DNA of 13,683 bases from Pinguiococcus pyrenoidosus (Eukaryota > Sar > Pinguiophyceae > Pinguiochrysidales > Pinguiochrysidaceae), in assembly GCA_019677205.1 (NCBI GenBank), contig JAAMXY010002008.1:1-13683 (forward strand). Direction: 5' to 3'. The position numbers and the translations under genes were made by a program. Below are positions 6,796 to 13,683 of the stretch, one piece after another; the first letter of the stretch is position 1, and each line of letters begins with the position of its first letter. Under the pieces are notes generated by a model. It was not told where the DNA came from and searched no databases. It was given only the letters and a program-made list of their open reading frames with translations.

Positions 6796-6867
6796 TTACC
6801 TGATCTTTAACCTGACCTTCCCCTCTGGCCGCCGAAACCGACGTTTACCTGATCTTTAACCTGACCT
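6796..6867. repeat. 23-bp direct repeat pair
   Basis: TTACCTGATCTTTAACCTGACCT (23 bases) is found at 6796-6818 and 6845-6867, separated by 26 unrelated bases. It lies just upstream of duplicate copy B. Confidence 0.92.
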
Positions 6868-6903
6868 GGTTCACCTGATTCTCAATTCTCTACCATTTTG
6901 ATA

Positions 6904-6981
6904 GGCTGGACCAACTTCAATGTTCTCTGATGCTCTCTGATGTTCTCCGATTCTCGCGGCTTGTGCTTCTATGCTTCGGTT
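6904..6981. repeat. Duplicated segment, copy B, upstream of the DUF4243 gene
   Basis: This is the counterpart of 6599-6683. It runs without a break into the leader of the DUF4243 gene, so it looks like the original copy. Confidence 0.92.
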
Positions 6982-7075
6982 CCTTGCGCTTTCTCCCCTT
7001 GCCTGAAACGCCGCAGAAGCTCTTTCGGACTCAGATCCTTCGCTGCCCAACTCTCCAGTCGAAGAGAGGTCCTTC

Positions 7076-8688
7076 ATGACGAGTCGCGTCACTGCGCTGT
7101 GGCTGTCCGCATTCTGCAGCAGCACTCGAATAGGCGTGAGCGGATTCGCTCCGGCGCGACAAGCAGCGATGGCGGCCAGGAACATGTTCGCGTCCACAAC
7201 GAGCAATGCAGGCGCAAGCGCCGAGCGCGAGGTCCACGAGACGACCCACAGGCTCCTCGACAATGAGGAGTACCACATAGAGTTCAATGGGTGCGTAGGA
7301 GGAGCAGAAGACAGAGCTGCTGCCCAAGCTGGCCTGACTCGCCAGTTGTGGGCAGGTATCTCTCGAACCACGTCAAGCATGCCGTGGTCGCTCTCCACGG
7401 GCTCCAAGCGAGCCCAGCAGACATCCAACGCTACTGGGACTTCTACACCGAGTGCACGCCCTACGGATTCCACCTGGCGCCGAAGGGAGCTCGAGGCGAA
7501 CCGCTGCGACCCGCCGAGTGGAAGCAGCTGCTCGGGAAGAAGCAGAAGTACGAAGAGCTGCTGCAGTTCTTCGATGACGAGGAGAAGCAGCTTGGCATCG
7601 AAAAGACGCTCCAGAAGTACGCCCCGTCGGTCCTGCCGGGCAGCCCTGGCGCGTTGACCCACGGCATCATTCACGTGCGTGCCGCCCGCTGCTGTCCCTT
7701 GCTTGGCGCCCGCTAGCTTCTTCTCTTACCCGCGTTTTGCCACTTGTCTAGCTCGGCTGGGGCCTTGATGCCAACAACCGGCGCATGATCCTTGAGGGCC
7801 TTGCGTACATGGTGTACTCCTTCGTGTCGACCCACCCAGAGCGCTTTGTGCACGGAGCGGTTCCGGAAAGCACCCCCATGGAATCCTTCCTCCGAATCGC
7901 CGAGGCAGACCGGCGCGAAGGCATCCAACATCAGATCTTCGAGACAGCCGTGAACAACGACAAGTACGGCGAAGCCAGCAACTTCCACGCGGAGCTGATT
8001 CCTGCAGGATTCCAGTGGCAGGTTGCCAAAGTCTTGGAAGAGGTGAGGTGCAGGTTGCACTCGGCACGATGACAAAATCGACGATGCGTGGCGTGATTTC
8101 CCCTTCCTCACCATGGCGCTTCTCGTAATACCTCGTCAGGGCCACCCCGTCCTCTACCAGATGCCGACGTGGCTCGACGAGCTTCCTGTCGAAGAAGCTT
8201 TGAAGCAGCTCTACAAGGCGGTGACGCTCATCTACCTGACGACGGCCGGAGAACCGGACGCGATTGCTGACGAGGAAAGCCACGGCAGCTTCCTTGCGCT
8301 TCACCTGATCACGAGCCTATGGGGAGCAGAGAAGATTGCGACGCATCTGCCGGTTGATGAGCAACGGGCACTGCTGAAAACGTACTACGTTACCGTGCTC
8401 GCGCTTCTGCTCACCAGCAGCTCCGGCTTCCCCACTGTGGAAGCCCTTCGCGGGGTTGAGGAGAAGTTCGACGTGAACGATGCTACGGAGGAGTCATCAG
8501 TCGCAGCTGACTGGGAGGGGATTTTGACGAGAGCCATCGCCGAAGAGGAAGAGCACAACATCAAGCTTGCCTACGTCGCGAGGGAGTTGTGGCGACGGTA
8601 CGACCACTGGAAGGCGTTCCGAGTCGCGGCAAGCACGTTCACCCTCACTCCGGACATCGGACCCGGTCGCTCGGTCTTTGGGGCGTGA
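7076..8688 (+). CDS. Questin-oxidase-like (DUF4243) protein, possibly plastid-targeted (457 aa)
   Basis: Four exons (7076-7290, 7356-7674, 7752-8042, 8140-8688) join over three GT-AG introns of 65, 77 and 97 bp. Every junction keeps frame and restores conserved sequence. Signature segments of the DUF4243/questin oxidase family: FNGYLSNHVKHAVVALHGLQ (residues about 70-89), GTxxxL-PGSPGALTHGIIHLGWGLDA-like block (HGIIHLGWG 174-182), GHPVLYQMP (276-284) and HLITSLWGAEKI (330-341). His77, His80, His174, His178 and His277 are candidate functional residues. Fungal members (GedK, AflY) catalyse Baeyer-Villiger-type ring opening of anthraquinones; the algal substrate is unknown. The N-terminus has a short hydrophobic stretch, then VSG|FAPARQAAMAARNM, which fits a signal peptide plus FAP-type transit peptide of a secondary plastid. 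The start is the first ATG in this exon; an upstream exon cannot be excluded. Confidence 0.87.
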
Positions 8689-9263
8689 GCTCGTGTAGAT
8701 TAGTGCTGTGGAGCGTACCTAGATAGGCCTTGTCAGTCGGCTTCACAAGAAACAAGGCTCCTGATTTCTGCAGCTCGAGCTAGACTCATATGATACATGC
8801 AGGAAGCAAGATCGGGCCTTCCTTCGCGCACTTCCAGCATCTACATCGGCGCTGCATCGCCTTCCCTCGGGGGAGCATCGCGGGACGAAAAGGCCGTTGA
8901 CGTTCATCCACGGCAAGAGAGCAAGAGACCCTTCGTGCTTGAGGACGGAAAATTGGGAAGAATCGGGAAGGCCAACGCGCGAAGTGGAGTGCGAACCCAC
9001 GCAACGTGTGCAAAGCTGGGAAGGCCATGCTTGTATGCGATGAATGGAGCAGAGCGAGGGTCCCTTGCAGCTTTGGATCTCGACCTCCGCGCATTGGTCG
9101 CGAGAAGCTCAGACCTCCCAAGGAAAGAAGAGCACATCAACGCACGATGACAACAAGATACAGTATCGAGCGTGGGATCCGGCGGGAGCAATGGCTTCGC
9201 AGGGGAAGGGTCGGGGGCAAAACGCAGGCCGCCGACGATCTGCGATGAGGAGCATGCACAGAA
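8689..9263. other. 3' intergenic region between convergent genes
   Basis: This lies between the stops of the DUF4243 gene (+) and the kinesin gene (-) and must hold both 3' UTRs. Several frames of 80-117 codons cross it on both strands, none with a recognisable domain. A lone tRNA B-box-like match on the minus strand (8986-8997) has no matching A box. I see nothing else. Confidence 0.6.
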
Positions 9264-11456
9264 TCAACCAAATTCGCCTTGGCTCGGACTCGTCAAGGGC
9301 ACGTGCCGCTGCAGCTGCTCCTTCGCCTTGTAGAAGGCCATTATGTCCGCATCCGCCTCTTGATTGCCAGTCAGATACGGCAGCCGCTTCTCCCCGGAAG
9401 CCCCCAGCTTCTTCCGAGGCTCCTGGCTTGTGTCTAGCATCTTTGTGTACCATCGATCAAAGTCGGTCTGTATGTTGGCGCGGCATTTTTCCATCATCCG
9501 TTGTATCTGCTCTATCTCCTTCTTCAGCCTCCGCAGCTTCGTGAAACCTTCCTGGTGCGTGCGCTTGAGCAAGTCTATCTCCCCCTTCAGACTGTCTTCC
9601 TCCTTCTGGAAGCGTTCGACGTCCGCTTGGAGCGCGGCCGGCGCCTTCTCCTCAAAGGCTCCCGGAAGAAGGCCGTCGACCGCCTGCTCGCGCCGCAGGT
9701 TCTCAATCGTCTGCTTCAGATACTGGATTTGCTGCCTCGCATCGTTCGCCTTGGCGCCGGCCTCCTTCGCTTCGCCGTACTTCACTCGCAGCTCCTCCTT
9801 GTTCTCCTCCAGCGGCTTGCTGCGAGGACACTTCTGCCGAAACCACTCGAACGCCTTCTGTGGGGAGTCCAGGATCTTCATGTCCGGCGGCGGGCCCACT
9901 CCTGCCACCGTGAGGGGGGCTTGCTCCGTCGAGGCCTTGGGTCCGAGGACCTCCCGCTGATTGGCGTTGCTCTGGGGCGCCAAGGGCACGCCGGGAGGGC
10001 CTTTCCCTTGGTGGACCATGTTGACGAGGATGGCGATTTCCTCGTCGCGTTGCCGAAGAACCTCTTGCAGCCGGGCAACCTCCTTGGCCGACGGTCCGCC
10101 ACCCGCCTGCTTCTCGGCTCCGCTGCCCTGTTCGCTTCGAGCTTGCAGGACCATGCCCTTGAGTATGGCGAAGCAGTCCTTAATCCGTGTCACCGAGAGG
10201 CGTCCGATGCTCAGCTGCGCTTCAGGGTCGCGGGTTGCGACGTACTCGGCGCAGGCTGCTTGCAACGCGCTTATCTGAGCGTCCGAGAGGCTTTCTTCCT
10301 CTCCGGTCTCGCCCTTCAGGAACTCCACCTCCTCTCGAAGCGCTTTGACCTCGGCCTTTAGGCGCTGGATGACAATCGCGGGATCCGTCTCCTCGTTGAC
10401 TTGCGCGTTGTTCTTGATGAGGGACACGCGCTGGGCGAAGCGGGCCGTGCTGATGGTTTCTTCGGTGTGCTCTGCCTCGGGATTCACAGTGGCCACCATG
10501 ATCGTCTTGCAGTTGCCACCGAGGGAGTCGCGCAGAACGGAAGTCATCATGCTGTTCCGATACGGAATGTGCGTCCGAGCGCCGCTCGACCTCTCATGCA
10601 GCGCCTTGATGACCATTTCCAGGAAGAAGAGGGAGGAGTTGATGTACTGCGCTTCCTTCAAGGTCTGGCCGCTGGTCCCCGTCTTGGCGACGCGCTCGGA
10701 CCCCGCGAGATCGACGAAATGCAGCTTCGAGCGCTTGACGACGTCGGCGCCGTGCCTTCTCGCTTCCAGGCTGATGGTGAAGATGCAGTGCGAGCGGCTG
10801 GAGGTCTTGTTCATCGCGGTCTCGCTGATGGCCCGATTGGTGTCTCCCAGGAACAGGAAGTTCAGCGCCTCCTCCTCGGAAGCCACGCGGTGCATCCCCA
10901 GATTCTTCAGGTGGAAGTGGCCATTCTCGTCCTCGAGCATGCTGACTTTCGGCAGATCCTCCAGTCTCGGAGCGCTTCGCTCCTCTGCCAGCAGGTCGAA
11001 ACCTTGGTCGTTGTAGATCTCCAGGTAGCTGACGAAGGCCTGGAAGTGCGTGTCGTCGGCCTCCTCAAGTTTGGAGAACACGAGGCTGACGGCCCTCGGA
11101 ATGAGACCTCGGTCCGCGTAGCGCTCAGCCCCGCCCGTGATGGTGAAGGTCTTGCCGCTACCGGTCTGCCCGTAGGCAAAGACCGTCGCGTTGAAGCCCT
11201 GCAGCGCCCAGCTGACGGCATCGCGACCGACCGCATCGAAGGTCTCCTCTTGCGAGCATTCTGGACCGAGGACGGAGTTGAACCGAAACTGCCAGAACGT
11301 GCGCGAATTGTTCACGATCCACGAGGCCCTCTCCGACGGAGACAGCGGAACCTTCACGGCGACTTGGCCTTCTTCCAACGGGTCTTCTTCGAGAAAGCCA
11401 GAGGCGCGCTTCGAAGGCCGAATCCGCAGGATGATCTTGATGTTGTCATCCCCCAT
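9264..11456 (-). CDS. KIF6: Kinesin-9 family motor, KIF6-like (730 aa)
   Basis: The chosen start is the ATG at 11456 (MGDDNIKIILRIRP), the normal first strand of a kinesin motor. The frame extends 45 codons upstream, but that part is translated pentanucleotide repeat. Motor domain about 4-350: P-loop GQTGSGKT (96-103), switch I SSRSH (219-223), switch II DLAGSE (249-254) and HIPYRNSMMTSVLRDSLGGN (297-316). A neck helix follows (360-383), then predicted coiled coils (about 455-482, 552-590, 605-660). ITGGAERYADRG, SLEDLPKV-like LEDLPKVSMLEDE, LFLGDTNRAI and the C-terminal DADIMAFYKAK (702-712) favour KIF6 over KIF9. KIF6 motors are plus-end directed and act in cilia or flagella, so the organism should be flagellated at some stage. 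The coding region is one uninterrupted exon, unlike its neighbours. No residue known to be needed for ATP hydrolysis is missing. Confidence 0.95.
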   Translation of the reverse strand: MGDDNIKIILRIRPSKRASGFLEEDPLEEGQVAVKVPLSPSERASWIVNNSRTFWQFRFNSVLGPECSQEETFDAVGRDAVSWALQGFNATVFAYGQTGSGKTFTITGGAERYADRGLIPRAVSLVFSKLEEADDTHFQAFVSYLEIYNDQGFDLLAEERSAPRLEDLPKVSMLEDENGHFHLKNLGMHRVASEEEALNFLFLGDTNRAISETAMNKTSSRSHCIFTISLEARRHGADVVKRSKLHFVDLAGSERVAKTGTSGQTLKEAQYINSSLFFLEMVIKALHERSSGARTHIPYRNSMMTSVLRDSLGGNCKTIMVATVNPEAEHTEETISTARFAQRVSLIKNNAQVNEETDPAIVIQRLKAEVKALREEVEFLKGETGEEESLSDAQISALQAACAEYVATRDPEAQLSIGRLSVTRIKDCFAILKGMVLQARSEQGSGAEKQAGGGPSAKEVARLQEVLRQRDEEIAILVNMVHQGKGPPGVPLAPQSNANQREVLGPKASTEQAPLTVAGVGPPPDMKILDSPQKAFEWFRQKCPRSKPLEENKEELRVKYGEAKEAGAKANDARQQIQYLKQTIENLRREQAVDGLLPGAFEEKAPAALQADVERFQKEEDSLKGEIDLLKRTHQEGFTKLRRLKKEIEQIQRMMEKCRANIQTDFDRWYTKMLDTSQEPRKKLGASGEKRLPYLTGNQEADADIMAFYKAKEQLQRHVPLTSPSQGEFG

Positions 11457-11526
11457 CCTTCCACTGGCCTTGCGTGCCAAGCAGCAGCGTGGCGGAGCCC
11501 AACACGGCGCACGTACACACGCACAC

Positions 11527-11586
11527 AGTGCAATGCAGTGCAATGCAATGCAATGCAGTGCAGTGTAGTGCAGAGCAGTGCAGTGC
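11527..11586. repeat. Pentanucleotide repeat (ARTGC)n, 12 units
   Basis: There are twelve 5-base units, mostly AGTGC or AATGC, with one AGTGT and one AGAGC. The array is about 70 bases upstream of the kinesin start on the kinesin's own strand, so in its 5' UTR or core promoter. Confidence 0.9.
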
Positions 11587-12250
11587 GGCACAAGGTGTTG
11601 AGGCTCGAAAGGGGGGGGCGGGAGTTGGAACGCAGTCGGAACAAGAGAGAGAGGATTGAAACGCTCGCTATTCGTTCATACAATGGATTTGAAATGCGGA
11701 GCTCTGGAATGCTGAAAAGAAGAAGAAACAGACACGATACTGTACGAGCAACGCTGCTTTGCTCTTGTTCTTTTTATCCTTTCCGATGTCCATATGTCCA
11801 TCTGTCCGTCCTTCGGGTCCGTCCGTTCTCTGCAGCCTTCTGTCCGCGCCTCTCGCCGTCGCAGCCTTCGAGCTTCGGCACGGCAGCTTTGGAATGCTCA
11901 GGATGGCTTTGGCAGTCAGGATTCGACCTTTCCAGCGGAAGCTGCTTGCTTGCGCGCCATAGATCGAGCGAGAAAGGGGCTGAAAGAAGTCAAGTGCGTG
12001 CGTGATGTGGTGCGGCGCGCCGTGGTCGCTCGCTCGCTCGTAAACAAGCTAGCTAGGCTAGGAGCGAGCGAATCTGGACAGGCACCGACCGGATGGAGCG
12101 ATCAGCCACTTGCGCGAAGAGGCGAAGGCAGCCTGCCCCTCCCTGCCTGGTCGGAAGCGCCGAAAACAGGTGCTTCTTGGCGGGTGCTTGAACCTTCTGG
12201 GCGCCAAGTGTTTTGAAGCATCCACTGACTAAGCAGGGGAGCTTGGAGGC

Positions 12251-12292
12251 CGTCATGTGGCATGACGTCAGGTACGTCGATACCCGTGGTAT
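12251..12292. promoter_or_regulatory. CRE-like palindrome within a pair of short hairpins
   Basis: CGTCATG-TGG-CATGACG (12251-12267) is a perfect 7-bp stem. It overlaps TGACGTCA (12263-12270), the palindromic site bound by CREB/ATF-type bZIP factors. ATACC-CGT-GGTAT (12280-12292) follows. This is a candidate control element for either flanking gene; binding is inference. Confidence 0.4.
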
Positions 12293-12316
12293 GGCACAAT
12301 TTGGCGCATCTTGAAG

Positions 12317-12368
12317 GGCCAACTGACGAAGCGGCCCCATGACATCAGTGGTGTCATCAGCTTTGGCC
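12317..12368. repeat. Nested inverted repeat
   Basis: The outer arms GGCCAACTGA (12317-12326) and TCAGCTTTGGCC (12357-12368) pair with a two-base bulge. Inside them ATGACA (12339-12344) pairs with TGTCAT (12352-12357). Confidence 0.6.
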
Positions 12369-12489
12369 AATTATGGGCTCGCAAGTGGCAGGAGACTTCA
12401 AATCTTCGGTTCACTTCTGAATTTTTCCCGGCAGGGACTCGACCACGCGCGCTGCCGTGCTTGAAGCCCGCAGCGACTGGCATAGTTCC

Positions 12490-12504
12490 CCGCCTTGAAG
12501 GCGG
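12490..12504. repeat. 15-bp perfect palindrome
   Basis: CCGCCTT-G-AAGGCGG is a perfect palindrome around one central base. Confidence 0.8.
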
Positions 12505-12763
12505 TTAAGGCTGACGACGACCAATGAACCGACTGCAGGTGATATTCCGCTCTCCAATTGGGCACATAGGAGAAGATATCGCAGGCATTGGCCGGAGGGT
12601 TCGCCGCCGTCGAATGTGCGTGGTCACCTTGATCTTCAATGGGTCCCTCTTCGCGCATACAACAGGGGTTCCGCCTTCCGGAATCAAATCCTGCCTACAC
12701 TGCATGAATCTGACGTGAATTCTTCCTACGCGTCGCATCCTCTCCTCAGAGAGCCGCGCCACC

Positions 12764-13683
12764 ATGGCTGGCTCCTTCACCATCGCCGCCCTCTCGGGCA
12801 TCAATCTGGTGCTCTATGTGATCCGCGGCGCGCTGCTAGGCAGCGTCTCTATGGATGTCACCGACGGCGACGATGTGGACACCAACTCGATGTACACCGT
12901 CAACTCGTACATTTCGCTCATTGCGGTTGCCGTCGGCTGCGCAGCCAGCGCGGCGGGCGTCCTGCACTTCCTGCTCTACACCCACATGACCAAGACCGTG
13001 ACGTTCGGCTTCGGCGTGGTTCAGCTCCTCCTTGTCCTCACAGCGATGGCCACCGCGTCCATGGAGCTCAATCTCCGGGAGGATAATGATGACGTAGGGG
13101 CCATCGAAGACCGCACGGAGGCTCAGAACGGCCTGGCCGTGGTGCAGGTACGACGGGGGGCCAAGCGCCTGCCCGGCCCTGCGGACAGTTCCCTGATAAG
13201 CGTTGCAAAAGGTGCTCCTCCACCTCGCCTGGCTCGGCGCCATCTTCGCCTACGGCAGCGACGACGACCTCACGAACGAATACAAGCTGGTGTGGGAGGT
13301 CAAGGAGAGGCTGAGCGGGCAAGCAGGCGACCTGGTGAGCAGAGAATGTGCCACGCCTGGCATGCGGGCTCTTGCTGCAGCGCCTAATGCAATCCGATCC
13401 AACTCCCAGGGCATGGCAGTAACGTCCGCGATGGCCTTTGCGGTCTACATCGGCGTCCTGGCGCTGGCCTCGGAGACGGTCAACACGAACTACAACGACG
13501 CCCTCGACGGCGTGGCCGACGGCCTCTTGACGCGCGCGAACCGTGCCGTGGGCGACCTCGCCTTCTTCTCGCTGGTGTCTGGCACGGTGGGCTGCGCGGC
13601 CTGCATCCTGGGCTTCATGCACTACTTCTCCTGGACGCTGATCTCCCGCCGCAACGCCATCGTCATCGGTGTGGTCGCGCTCA
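12764..13683 (+). CDS. Polytopic membrane protein with internal duplication, 3' partial
   Basis: The start ATG sits in an ideal GCCACCATGG context. Exons are 12764-13147, 13212-13334 and 13410 to the window end, joined over GT-AG introns of 64 and 75 bp, both phase 0. The 260 visible residues are dominated by hydrophobic helices: about 4-27, 47-72, 80-101, 126-143, 171-190, 217-241 and one starting near 251. The first half (acidic loop DVTDGDDVDT, then VGCAASAAGVLHF at 57-69) is echoed in the second (NDALDGVADG, then VGCAACILGFMHYF at 229-242), suggesting two copies of a four-helix unit. I recognise no family and no catalytic or transport motif. The protein continues past the window. Function unknown; probably an integral membrane protein with short acidic loops. 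Confidence 0.8.

Larger units (their letters stand above)
6076..7075. other. Repeat-rich intergenic region upstream of the DUF4243 gene
   Basis: No supported gene is present. It contains a 10-bp repeat with an embedded telomeric motif (6241-6300), an AT-rich patch with a TATA-like box (about 6480-6560), a reverse-orientation telomeric motif (6680-6690), a duplicated 78-85 bp segment (6599-6683 and 6904-6981) and a 23-bp direct repeat (6796-6818 and 6845-6867). The final ~90 bases are likely the 5' leader of the next gene. Confidence 0.65.
11457..12763. other. Upstream region shared by divergent kinesin and membrane-protein genes
   Basis: These ~1.3 kb contain no supported gene. Contents: a pentanucleotide array (11527-11586), a short CGCT-type repeat (about 12026-12042), a cluster of short palindromes (12251-12504) that includes TGACGTCA, and before 12764 a CTCTCCTCAG that could end a 5' UTR intron. 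A 534-codon plus-strand frame reaching in from antisense of the kinesin gene is treated as a shadow. Confidence 0.6.

Noticed and set aside
8986-8997. tRNA-like B box on the minus strand (GGTTCGCACTCC)
   Set aside because: A plausible T-arm can be drawn, but there is no A box, no matching acceptor stem and no anticodon arm at the right distance.
9240-9263. Retrogene poly-A tail after the kinesin stop
   Set aside because: The sequence just past the stop on the minus strand has no A-rich tract, so recent retrotransposition is not supported.
10401-12005. 534-codon plus-strand frame opposite the kinesin gene
   Set aside because: It is antisense to a clear kinesin motor; long antisense frames are common opposite GC-rich genes, and its extension past the kinesin start is translated repeat and intergenic DNA.
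1-13683. CRISPR array, phage or bacterial operon features
   Set aside because: Telomere repeats, GT-AG introns, Kozak contexts and a ciliary kinesin make this a eukaryotic nuclear chromosome; no spaced repeat array of CRISPR type is present.

Overview
The window is the end of a nuclear chromosome from a eukaryote, most likely a unicellular flagellated alga. It opens with 7.7 copies of AACCCT, the C-rich strand of a TTAGGG telomere in the orientation of a left chromosome end, and runs inward through an AT-richer subtelomere into gene-bearing, GC-rich DNA. Three genes can be joined across GT-AG introns of 64-108 bp, and several starts have Kozak-like context (ACCATGG, GCCACCATGG). A KIF6-type kinesin-9 implies cilia or flagella. 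An ...VSG|FAPAR... N-terminus resembles the ASA-FAP targeting signal of red-lineage complex plastids. Together these fit a cryptophyte or a similar red-plastid protist, but the species is inference.

Layout: 1-46 telomere. 47-687 subtelomere with a 28-bp tandem duplication. 688-891 (+) a 67-aa SAM-domain protein, overlapping tail to tail with 880-1158 (-), an orphan CENP-B/pogo-like helix-turn-helix. 1159-1728 a 59-bp foldback and 33-bp repeats. 1729-2730 (+, 2 exons) a secreted protein with a beta-rich domain and a 12-cysteine C-terminal module. 3600-5444 (+) a divergent eIF4G-type MIF4G protein. 5584-6075 (-) a possible small membrane protein.

6076-7075 is a repeat-rich stretch with two interstitial telomere motifs facing opposite ways and a broken 78-85 bp duplication. 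7076-8688 (+, 4 exons) is a questin-oxidase-like (DUF4243) enzyme. 9264-11456 (-) is an uninterrupted KIF6-like kinesin. 11457-12763 is an upstream region shared by divergent genes, with a pentanucleotide repeat and a cluster of short palindromes including TGACGTCA. 12764 to the window end (+, at least 3 exons, partial) is an internally duplicated polytopic membrane protein.

The genes do not form an obvious pathway; this is an ordinary eukaryotic mixture next to a telomere. The points most worth pursuing are the interstitial telomere scar, the secreted Cys-rich protein, the possible plastid targeting of the DUF4243 enzyme, the MIF4G protein with an unrecognised N-terminal half, and the internally repeated membrane protein.
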